NCBI GenBank assembly: GCA_903882765.1
Contig: CAIRYE010000289.1
Coordinates: 1-5,673, forward strand
Direction: 5' to 3'
DNA from: an uncultured Anaerolineae bacterium
GTDB lineage: Bacteria > Chloroflexota > Anaerolineae > Anaerolineales > Villigracilaceae
DNA: 5,673 nt
The position numbers were made by a program, and so were the translations under genes. Below are positions 1 through 5,550 of the stretch, one piece after another. Each line of letters opens with the position of its first letter. Position 1 is the stretch's first letter. Under the pieces are notes generated by a model. That model made no database searches. It had not been told where the DNA came from and saw only the letters and a program-made list of their open reading frames with translations.

Positions 1-56
1 CCGTTGGATGCTACCTCATAGAACTCTACATTGTTCGCCGTGGTAACAAGTTTCAT
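1..56 (-). CDS. Unrecognised protein, N-terminal 18 codons only
   Basis: An ATG at 54-56 on the minus strand opens a frame that runs off the left edge without a stop and reads MKLVTTANNVEFYEVASN. The start is supported by an AAAGGTGA Shine-Dalgarno-like sequence with its AGGTG at 64-68, seven bases upstream. The fragment is too short to assign. The beginning is hydrophilic with no signal peptide or membrane segment. Such an opening would suit a cytosolic enzyme, for example an alpha/beta hydrolase, but that is only a guess. The gene lies downstream of the terminator at 236-270, so it is probably transcribed separately from the metF unit. Confidence 0.55.
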   Translation of the reverse strand, partial: MKLVTTANNVEFYEVASN

Positions 57-122
57 TTCTTTTCACCTTTGGAAACACAACTTGAACAGAGAATTTAAAA
101 GGATTTTATTTGTTTACATCTA

Positions 123-149
123 TTAATATTATTCTACCCACTTCGTCAA
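123..149 (-). promoter_or_regulatory. Weak promoter candidate for the left-edge gene
   Basis: On the minus strand TTGACG (144-149) matches five of six bases of the sigma70 -35 box. It is followed after 15 bases by TATTAA (123-128), a four-of-six -10 match. The short spacer is suboptimal. The site sits about 70 bases upstream of the start at 56 and downstream of the preceding terminator, where a promoter is needed. This is a consensus match only. Confidence 0.3.
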
Positions 150-235
150 TGGTAGGTTCTCACCGGGAAGGACTGTCTTCACTATCGGGCTGTTCTATCA
201 ACCAAGCGCTGGAACACGTCAGCAGAACCCCTCCG

Positions 236-270
236 TTAAAACAAAAGCGCCTTCCGAAATACAGAAGGCG
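236..270 (-). terminator. Rho-independent terminator of the metF/DUF35 unit
   Basis: CGCCTTC (248-254) and GAAGGCG (264-270) form a perfect 7-bp G+C-rich stem with a 9-base loop. Read on the minus strand, the stem is followed by CTTTTGTTTTAA (T-rich, 236-246). On the plus strand no T-tract follows, so the terminator works in the minus direction. It lies about 40 bases after the DUF35 stop, which suits termination of a metF-DUF35 transcript. Confidence 0.8.
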
Positions 271-294
271 ATTGATAGCCTAAAGAAAAAAATA

Positions 295-618
295 TTATCC
301 CACCAACACCGGTCAAAACTTATGCCCATATAGAATCACTCCGCGCTCATCACCGTCGTTACGCATTTTGCCGGTGACCATCTCTGGTGGCATACCGAAC
401 TCCATCAAGGTGCCGCCCAGATCGTTTAGCTGCGAGGTGATCATGCGGTCCTCGTTTAGCTTCACCATCGCCACTGTGTAAGGGACATTGGCGTCAAAGC
501 CGGCTAAAAAAAGATATGCCTTTAAATACCTGCAATAAATGTGTGTAGGCTCCCCACCAATTAGGTGCACGCTTTGTAAGGCAGGCAGTTTTGTCGCGCA
601 AGCCTTGCGCTGGAACAA
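295..618 (-). pseudogene. DUF35 (zinc-ribbon/OB-fold) protein, truncated C-terminal fragment
   Basis: The open frame 313-618 gives 101 residues if translation begins at a TTG (616-618) that has no Shine-Dalgarno site. Residues 41-101 match the C-terminal OB fold of DUF35-type proteins, which bind acyl-CoA or bridge thiolase and partner enzymes. The recognisable parts are PYTVAMVKL (46-54), the FGMPPEMV stretch (74-81) and VILYGHKF (94-101). The N-terminal Cys4 zinc ribbon is missing, and residues 1-40 do not resemble the family. The last codon is followed by TGA (313-315), after which the frame continues PVLVG and reaches TAA at 295-297. Because the family normally ends in a KFRP-type motif, the TGA looks like a CGA-to-TGA change at the conserved Arg. 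The fragment starts 19 bases after metF and probably shares its transcript. Both ends are damaged, so loss of function is likely, although a short OB-fold protein cannot be excluded. Confidence 0.65.
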
Positions 619-637
619 CTTGTTTTATTAAAAAGAA

Positions 638-1546
638 TTAATCTCTGCTGCGGCTTGGAATAGGCCAAGTATTACCAAGGCTCATTCCTAGTGTTTCGTA
701 AATTTTCAAGGTTGCCTTGGAATGATTCAGTGTGTAAAAATGAATCCCTGTTACATTGTGATCGTACAGATCAAAGACCTGTTCGGTTGCCCAGTGGGTG
801 CCGATATTTTCGACAGCATCATCACTTTGGGCACGCTGTACGGCTCGTAACAGTTTTGCGGGTATGCGCGCGCCTAACGCTAATTCAGAGATACGCTTTA
901 AACCATGCATCGAAGTGACCGGCATAATGCCTGCTAGGATGGGAACTTTGATCCCGGCAATTTCGCAACGTTCGCAGAAATCGTAAAAATCGCGGTTGTC
1001 GAAAAAGAGTTGGGTGCAGATACAATCCGCGCCGGCGTCTACCTTTGCTTTCAAGTGATCCATCTCTTTTAAACGGTTGGGTGTTTCGGGGTGCCCTTCC
1101 GGAAAGCCAGCTACGCTAATTCCAAAGTGCGGGAAATTTTTTTTGATGAACGCAACCATTTCTGCCGCAAAAGGGAAACCATCGGGGGCAGGCGTAAAAG
1201 GTGATTTCCCTTTGGGTGGGTCACCGCGCAAGGCGAGCACGTTGCTAATCCCTGCCGCTGAATACCTCTCCAATTGAGCCTTTATTTCTTCTCGACTGGC
1301 ACCTGTGGCGGTTAAGTGCGCGATGACATTCAATGGGGTTTCTTGATTTAGCCGTATCACCAGTTCTTGGGTTAGTTTACTTGTGGTGCCGCCCGCCCCA
1401 TAGGTTACGCTGACGAAGGACGGTTGAATTGGCAATAACTCGCCTATTGTCTCAAATAAAGCCCGGGAAGCTTCTTCCGAATTTGGAGGAAAAAACTCGA
1501 AACTAAAGTGGACTTTGTTTTCTTTTAGTATGTCAGATAGATGCAT
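638..1546 (-). CDS. metF: Methylenetetrahydrofolate reductase
   Basis: The 302-residue protein is a flavin-dependent reductase that converts 5,10-methylenetetrahydrofolate to 5-methyltetrahydrofolate, the methyl donor for methionine synthesis. It is cytosolic and acts in one-carbon metabolism. Family signatures are all present: SFEFFPP (15-21, with E17 matching the catalytic Glu28 of E. coli MetF), VTYGAGGTT (47-55), ALRGDPP (105-111, with D109 matching E. coli Asp120), CTQLFFD (177-183), AGIMP (205-209) and HFYTLN (269-274). Together they outline the single TIM barrel that binds FAD. The length fits bacterial MetF, with no eukaryotic-type SAM-binding regulatory domain. The ATG at 1544-1546 is chosen because the barrel begins within a dozen residues. 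Only a weak GAGAA site precedes it. No MetJ box or SAM riboswitch is evident upstream. The next gene downstream is the broken DUF35 frame. Confidence 0.96.
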   Translation of the reverse strand: MHLSDILKENKVHFSFEFFPPNSEEASRALFETIGELLPIQPSFVSVTYGAGGTTSKLTQELVIRLNQETPLNVIAHLTATGASREEIKAQLERYSAAGISNVLALRGDPPKGKSPFTPAPDGFPFAAEMVAFIKKNFPHFGISVAGFPEGHPETPNRLKEMDHLKAKVDAGADCICTQLFFDNRDFYDFCERCEIAGIKVPILAGIMPVTSMHGLKRISELALGARIPAKLLRAVQRAQSDDAVENIGTHWATEQVFDLYDHNVTGIHFYTLNHSKATLKIYETLGMSLGNTWPIPSRSRD

Positions 1547-2632
1547 AATATTCTCAGATAGTTAAAAATTAATTCCATGGGACTTTCACGGCAGATCCAA
1601 GTCCAGCAAAAAAAGGACAAACAGACACAAGCAACCCGCTCAACACCTGTTACTGCGCCTTGGCTTTGGATGATTTTTTTGCGTTACAAACCATAAAGTT
1701 CATCATTGGTTTGGTTGACGTTTACCTCATTGGGCAGGTACTATGGCAATCATCTAATGAATGCAAAGCTTTTGAATTTTACGGTTGAGTGAACCAATAC
1801 AATTGATGTTCTTGCTATAAAAATTCTATCACGTCTTCTCCATGCGTAAGGCAGTCTATACCATTTGCGGGCTAATTTGTACCGTGGGCAACTTCAGAGT
1901 GAGGACCCAATATAGGAAATAGTTTTAGCAAATGATCCAACTTCGCCTTTTTTCTCTGCTTGGGGGTCCCATCACGCTTGTTCAACTGGGTAGATGTGAT
2001 TTCGATTCATGATCTTTGATTCCCTATGTGTGTGATGGGCTAATCAACCATTAATTATTCAGGTGTTTGAAAAGAAACCATAAAGCAGGAAGACCGATCT
2101 GAGCTCATGCCGGTCTCATGGCTCAGGGGCGCATCATCATGTCGGCACGCTCGATGGTAAACGTAATGGGGCTTCGGGGCGCAAGCGAGAAGAAACCCAT
2201 TCATCAGTACGAATAAATCAGCTTATTTTGAGTTTTCAAAGTTCTCTTTTTATGGTTTGCGATATGGGTAAAGGAGGCCCAGTAAACTGGTCTAAAATTC
2301 TTTTGTAGTAATAACAGTCATCTAACATCATAGCATAGGAAGGTCAACCGAAATTATTGTTGAAAGGGGCGGCTCAAGTGGGTTGGTGGAAACAATTTTC
2401 CGTGGTTGGAAGGGAGCGCTTGGGAAATTGAGGAGAACCTAAATTTTTGAAATGGTTGGATTTAATGAAGTCTATTCAAAATGGATACAAATTGGTTGCA
2501 TTATTTGTTTGTGGTTTGGTGTTTCCATTGTTGAGGGAGTGAAAAATAGAAATAGAGAATGTTAGCTTTGATTTATTTGATATGCCCTGTTCATTCAAGG
2601 TTAACTGAGAATCTAATAATGCAATAAGTAAA
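1547..2632. other. Long region without a convincing gene
   Basis: This stretch of about 1.1 kb has stops in all frames and no open frame with a good start and Shine-Dalgarno site. It holds three weak signals. A coding-like plus-strand frame at 1577-1696 breaks near a run of seven T's. A G+C-rich patch near 2085-2190 has a hairpin (CTGAGC at 2099-2104 pairing with GCTCAG at 2121-2126) and a 32-codon frame at 2118-2216. A 37-codon plus-strand frame at 2452-2565 has a hydrophobic middle, but its nearest AGGAG (2431-2435) is 16 bases from the ATG. No tRNA, rRNA or CRISPR array was recognised. The pattern suits decayed coding DNA. The metF promoter should lie at the left end but no strong match was seen. 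Confidence 0.5.
1577..1788 (+). pseudogene. Possible frameshifted small membrane protein
   Basis: From ATG 1577-1579 a frame reads MGLSRQIQVQQKKDK and continues polar to TPVTAPWLWMIF, then stops at TAA 1694-1696 (39 residues). At the point where a membrane helix seems to begin lies a run of seven T's (1674-1680). Reading with one extra T would continue as IFFALQTIKFIIGLVDVYL, giving about 70 residues up to TGA 1786-1788. A polar Lys/Gln-rich head followed by a hydrophobic stretch is protein-like. However, there is no Shine-Dalgarno site, and the second frame is also open upstream without any start. It may be a remnant, a sequencing error in a homopolymer, or chance. No family is recognised. 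Confidence 0.25.
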
Positions 2633-2845
2633 TTAATTGCTATCCGAATCTTCCCCATAATCATCATACGAGGGAGTAGACCCGAATTTCCCATCTGGCT
2701 CATGAAAGTGATGCATGCCTTTTCCTCCGTATCGACTTTCGCTGAGCGCTTGTTTTAATTTTTCTGCAATATTTCCTTCCTCCCCCTCAGGCGCAAGGAA
2801 ATTATTATTAGTTGGCTTAGGCCGGAGCATTTTGTAGAGGGACAC
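2633..2845 (-). CDS. Small acidic hypothetical protein or C-terminal remnant
   Basis: A 70-codon frame starts at GTG 2843-2845 (or ATG at codon 6) and ends at TAG 2633-2635. It is hydrophilic, with a charged helix-like part (GEEGNIAEKLKQAL, 21-34), a Gly/His-rich part around GGKGMHHFHEP (40-50) and an acidic end (DDYGEDSDSN). No membrane segment, signal peptide or known domain is seen. Codons in the middle run favour purine first bases (GAG, GGG, GAG, GAA, GGA, AAT, ATT, GCA), as in real coding DNA. Neither possible start has a Shine-Dalgarno site, and the same frame is coding-like upstream through three stops. It is therefore more likely the 3' end of a decayed gene behind the DprA-like gene than an intact small gene. 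Its function is unknown. Confidence 0.4.
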   Translation of the reverse strand: MSLYKMLRPKPTNNNFLAPEGEEGNIAEKLKQALSESRYGGKGMHHFHEPDGKFGSTPSYDDYGEDSDSN

Positions 2846-3061
2846 TGGAAAATCTTGTTCATTATATTTCTACTTTTTAATTAATCCTTTAGCGTGTTTT
2901 GGCCTGATATTTTCATTGTATTGGATTTATTCCGGTCGGAGGTTTTTCATTTAGGTTTGCGATTTCTTTAAAGGTATTACTTCGCCGGAATTGTCCGTAG
3001 TATAAACATTATCGTCAACTATTTTATTATTCTCCAAATAAAAAATAGGTTTTTTGTTTAG
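2846..3061 (-). pseudogene. Upstream, stop-broken part of the same frame
   Basis: Read in phase with the 2633-2845 frame, this stretch gives protein-like segments separated by TAA (2951-2953), TAA (2927-2929) and TAG (2870-2872), with TGA at 3062-3064 bounding it upstream. The segments include NKKPIFYLENNKIVDDN, VYTTDNSGEVIPLKKSQT, IQYNENIRPKHAKGLIKK and KYNEQDFPVSLYKMLRPK. They share the polar, Lys/Asn/Asp-rich character of the downstream part. Three stops without a frame change suggest a gene decayed by point mutation. No family is recognised. It would be a fourth gene 3' of the operon on the same strand. Chance in-phase AT-rich sequence is the alternative. Confidence 0.35.
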
Positions 3062-3125
3062 TCAGATTAGTAAACAATACATTGCTTGTTATTGTTCTTA
3101 ATGGTAAAAAATATTAATTGAAGCC

Positions 3126-4151
3126 CTAATCAAATAAATGTGCTTGAATTAGTTGGTCTTTCGTTTCCTGACGTGATGTAACTAATATTTTATTTACACA
3201 TTTTTTGATGGATTCCCGGTTAATAATAATTATGTCAGCTTCGTTTTCTGTGATCAAAAGTCTGTTCAAATCGAATTTCGGATTATTATCACTAATAACT
3301 GAGTCATAAATCACAGCGCGGGGAATTGAATAATTTATTGCAAATTGCATTGCTAATCGCGAACCACTATCATTGCCTAGGTCATTTTTTGCGTAACTTG
3401 CTGTTAATACTATAGCGTCACTAAATAAGGCTTGTAATCGATCGCGTTCCTGGTAACGACCGCTCAATTCCATCCTCGACTTAGCGGCAAAATAATATTC
3501 AGTGATCAATAAGCCACCTTTGCCTACAATTTCAATAGCTAAACCTCTATTAGTGAGCGGAATGATATTGTTGAGGGGGCTGGGAAGGATCGCAATGGTT
3601 TTACCTCCGGAAAATAATGCTTGTTGATGGGCAATTGAATCGCAGCCTACAGCTAAGCCACTAACTATCGTTGCCTTTTTGGTTACAAGTTCTGAAACGA
3701 CCTCTTTCTCAATTTTTTCAATAATGCTGTCTGGATTAAGTAAGCCAATGACAGCTATGGTCCTGTTCGATTTGTTAAGTAAGCTAAGGTCTCCCTTATA
3801 AAAAAGACAAACTGGCTGTTCGCTATTTTTTACTTTCCCCCTGCAGAGAGGAAAATTAGTATCGCCAAAAGCAACGACCCCATCTATGAAATCCTCCATT
3901 TTTAAAACTTCTTCTCTTAATTTACTTTTCCCCCTTTCAAAACCCTCTGTCGTGAGGTTGAAATCCTCTTTTGAATCTTTATTCAATTTGGATATTATCG
4001 TATCAATCGAATCAGCTACTTTAACATTTTTAACTATCCAAGCTTTGCCAATCCCTTTATAGGTCATTATAGTCAAAACATTAAGTGCATTATTCGATAC
4101 ATTCATTTTAATAATGATTTTATCCGGATTAACTGGTTTTCCCAATTGCAT
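3126..4151 (-). CDS. Divergent DprA/Smf-family (SLOG-domain) protein
   Basis: The protein has 341 residues from ATG 4149-4151, or 326 from Met16 at 4104-4106. The core, about 130-283, is the Rossmann-like DprA domain. TIAVIG (131-136) is the first strand. SGLAVGCDSIAH (164-175) matches the SGLA.G.D..AH motif. GGKTIAILPSPLN (182-194) and GGLLITEYY (212-220) follow, then RYQERDRLQALFSD (232-245) in place of the FP.RNRIIAGLS segment, and SGSRLAMQFA (262-271) near the SG..TA.A region. The N-terminal helices (NNALNVLTIMTYKGIGK) fit the DprA N-domain. Classical DprA loads RecA on incoming single-stranded DNA, and related SLOG domains bind nucleotides or their derivatives. The canonical GSR after the first strand is replaced by GLLNP, and the usual C-terminal winged-helix domain is not apparent. 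The protein ends QAHLFD. The gene overlaps the phosphoribosyltransferase by 23 bases. It is unlikely to be the housekeeping DprA. Ligand and role are unknown. Confidence 0.85.
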   Translation of the reverse strand: MQLGKPVNPDKIIIKMNVSNNALNVLTIMTYKGIGKAWIVKNVKVADSIDTIISKLNKDSKEDFNLTTEGFERGKSKLREEVLKMEDFIDGVVAFGDTNFPLCRGKVKNSEQPVCLFYKGDLSLLNKSNRTIAVIGLLNPDSIIEKIEKEVVSELVTKKATIVSGLAVGCDSIAHQQALFSGGKTIAILPSPLNNIIPLTNRGLAIEIVGKGGLLITEYYFAAKSRMELSGRYQERDRLQALFSDAIVLTASYAKNDLGNDSGSRLAMQFAINYSIPRAVIYDSVISDNNPKFDLNRLLITENEADIIIINRESIKKCVNKILVTSRQETKDQLIQAHLFD

Positions 4152-4740
4152 AGAATGTAACGGAGGTAGCCCCAGCGTCTAATAATGCCTGAATTGCATC
4201 TTCATCTATATTTCGATTATTGGTATAGATATCATCTACCAATAAAATATCTTTTCCCACTACGCTATTCGAAATTTCACAAGTGGCTTTAGTAATACCT
4301 GGATATGGTAGGAGTCCGTCATTCACATAATTAGGTGTCCTTATGGGTAGATGGGTAGTTTTTGTATTCGTATGGCGAGTAATATATCCACCCCCATCAT
4401 TGATTCCAGGAATACTTTTCGCAACGATGGAGGTTGTAGTTTTAAATAACAATTGATTTCTTCGGTAATTGGCATCAGCTTTGGCTCTTGGTACGATACA
4501 AACAGTCATCATTACAAATTTTAATAATCGGAGGATTTCTGGTAAATCTCGTAATAAAACTATTTTCAATTCTTTGGTCGCAAAATCTAGATTGCTCTCA
4601 GTCTCAGTTCCGTAAGTGTTTTTAAAATAATTTATGAAACTAAGTTGTCCAGTTGATTTTACTGGGACATACTCCATATGGTAGAAAGCCACAGTATCTT
4701 TATTCAAGTATTGATTTGCCGTAATCGTAAACCTTTCCAT
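4129..4740 (-). CDS. ComF-like phosphoribosyltransferase family protein
   Basis: The 203-residue soluble protein belongs to the type I phosphoribosyltransferase fold, whose members transfer ribose-5-phosphate between PRPP and a base or amine. The signature is ILLVDDIYTNNRNIDED (165-181), the PRPP-binding strand-loop ending in two acidic residues (D169, D170). Upstream, TVCIVPRAKAD (79-89) resembles the strand VVPSH of amido- and ComF-type enzymes, and TRHTNTKTTHLPIR (121-134) recalls their basic flexible loop. The loop after DD reads IYTNNRNID where the consensus is close to IYTTGATVD. The phosphate-contacting Gly and Thr are Asn, so substrate or activity may differ. The ATG is fixed by AGGAGAG (4744-4750) just upstream. 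It lies 21 bases after the HAD gene and overlaps the DprA-like gene, so translation is probably coupled. The substrate is unknown. Confidence 0.85.
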   Translation of the reverse strand: MERFTITANQYLNKDTVAFYHMEYVPVKSTGQLSFINYFKNTYGTETESNLDFATKELKIVLLRDLPEILRLLKFVMMTVCIVPRAKADANYRRNQLLFKTTTSIVAKSIPGINDGGGYITRHTNTKTTHLPIRTPNYVNDGLLPYPGITKATCEISNSVVGKDILLVDDIYTNNRNIDEDAIQALLDAGATSVTFYAIGKTS

Positions 4741-4761
4741 GCTCTCTCCTATAATCCTAAT

Positions 4762-5343
4762 TTAACAAATAATTATATTAGTGCGTGGTATTCCGCAAAA
4801 TAACGCAGCTTCAATTTCTTTTGGATCATTTTCGAAGACAATGACTGAAACAGCCGAAATATTCAGAGACGACAAGGCGTATTCGAATTTATTATTTTTA
4901 CCGTTATCCTTCTCTTGGTGAAAAAACATAAAGCTAAATAGATGGTTTAGTGCGTGGTATTGCAGCGTGGAAATCGCCCTCTCTTCTCTACAATTTGTGA
5001 CCAGAATGGTTTTATTTGTCGGTGCGAATTTTTTTAATATATCAACTGATGGCTTTATTAAAGAAGTTAGGGATAAATGATCGTTGAAATACTGATTTTT
5101 TAAATGAACAATCTTATCAGTCGTAACCGAAGAAATGTCTGGAAATGTTTCTTTAAGCGTTTCGCGAGTAAATCTCTGATTCGGATTATAGGGGATGGCA
5201 AAAACAATACCTAGAGATTTTTGAATTGCTGATTTGTAAGATAAAAAATTGGCAAAATTCGTTTCGACTAATGTTTCGTCCATGTCGAACATTAGAGTTG
5301 TTGATCTGTTTATGATTGAATTTAGATCAAAAGACAAATGCAT
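4762..5343 (-). CDS. HAD-superfamily hydrolase
   Basis: The 193-residue cytosolic protein carries the four HAD motifs. Motif I is FDMDETLVET (19-28), with nucleophile D20 and acid/base D22. Motif II is ILVTN (113-117), with T116. The motif III lysine is probably K152 in NNKFEYAL. Motif IV is VFENDPKEIEAA (169-180), with D173 a metal ligand and E171 in place of a common acidic residue. A small helical cap lies between motifs I and II (about 30-105). These enzymes hydrolyse phosphate monoesters with Mg2+, often of nucleotides or sugars. The substrate cannot be read from sequence. It is the first gene of the operon, so it may process the product or substrate of the phosphoribosyltransferase next to it. 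The ATG at 5341-5343 is preceded by only a weak AAAGAG. It sits properly ahead of motif I and is the natural start. Confidence 0.88.
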   Translation of the reverse strand: MHLSFDLNSIINRSTTLMFDMDETLVETNFANFLSYKSAIQKSLGIVFAIPYNPNQRFTRETLKETFPDISSVTTDKIVHLKNQYFNDHLSLTSLIKPSVDILKKFAPTNKTILVTNCREERAISTLQYHALNHLFSFMFFHQEKDNGKNNKFEYALSSLNISAVSVIVFENDPKEIEAALFCGIPRTNIIIC

Positions 5344-5429
5344 AAAAAACTCTTTGATTTCCCGTCTAAACGTTTTTGGTGGTGCTGTTTATGTCTGAGG
5401 ATTCATTTTTTTGATCAGTAAATTTCGTG

Positions 5430-5457
5430 TTAGTAAAAATCAATTTACTATTACTAA
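5430..5457. repeat. TTAGTAA/TTACTAA inverted repeats in the operon leader
   Basis: TTAGTAA (5430-5436) and TTACTAA (5451-5457) form one inverted pair. TAGTAAA (5431-5437) and TTTACTA (5444-5450) form a second, overlapping perfect 7-bp pair with a six-base loop. A partial copy, AGTAAA, lies at 5417-5422. The motif is shared with the palindrome at 5504-5522. The repeats may be extra protein-binding half-sites or an RNA hairpin in the leader. No T-tract follows, so it is not a terminator. Confidence 0.5.
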
Positions 5458-5503
5458 TTTCGAGATTATTCACTATTTGAAAGTCTTATTTAACTTATCA
5501 GAC

Positions 5504-5522
5504 TTAGTAATCCTATTACTTA
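5504..5522. promoter_or_regulatory. Operator-like palindrome at the operon start site
   Basis: AGTAAT (5506-5511) and ATTACT (5515-5520) form a perfect inverted repeat around CCT, extended by TT/TA with one mismatch. It directly follows the -10 box (5523-5528) on the minus strand, covering the expected transcription start. A repressor bound here would block the promoter. No regulator gene is visible in the window. Confidence 0.4.
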
Positions 5523-5550
5523 ATTATACGGATTTTTATTACAGAGTAAA
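5523..5550 (-). promoter_or_regulatory. Sigma70-type promoter of the HAD-PRTase-DprA operon
   Basis: On the minus strand TTTACT (5545-5550, four of six) is followed after 16 bases by a perfect TATAAT (5523-5528). Transcription would start near 5516, leaving a leader of about 170 bases before the HAD start at 5343. It is the best promoter match seen upstream of the three co-directional genes. Confidence 0.6.

Noticed and set aside
120..235. Structured RNA (SRP RNA, tmRNA or riboswitch) left of the terminator
   Set aside because: GGTTCT/AGAACC pairings exist, but none of the conserved cores of these RNAs was recognised.
691..1277. Plus-strand open frames opposite metF (691-918, 798-986, 1077-1277)
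   Set aside because: They lie antisense inside the clearly conserved metF gene and have no domain features; they are shadows of its codon pattern.
1547..1620. SAM riboswitch or MetJ operator upstream of metF
   Set aside because: No AGACGTCT-like repeats and no recognisable riboswitch core were found; only a 5-bp GGACT/AGTCC pairing is present.
2452..2565. 37-codon plus-strand frame with a hydrophobic middle
   Set aside because: The nearest AGGAG is 16 bases from the ATG, and short hydrophobic frames are common by chance in AT-rich DNA.
2476..2703. 75-codon minus-strand frame
   Set aside because: It overlaps the more coding-like 2633-2845 frame, has no ribosome site and reads as low-information polar sequence.
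3073..3096. Inverted repeat AACAATA/TATTGTT after the DprA-like gene as a terminator
   Set aside because: The stem is all but one base pair A-T and no T-tract follows on the minus strand, so termination is not supported.
5418..5522. CRISPR array
   Set aside because: The TTAGTAA/TTACTAA motifs are 7 bases long, irregularly spaced and in both orientations, unlike CRISPR repeats.
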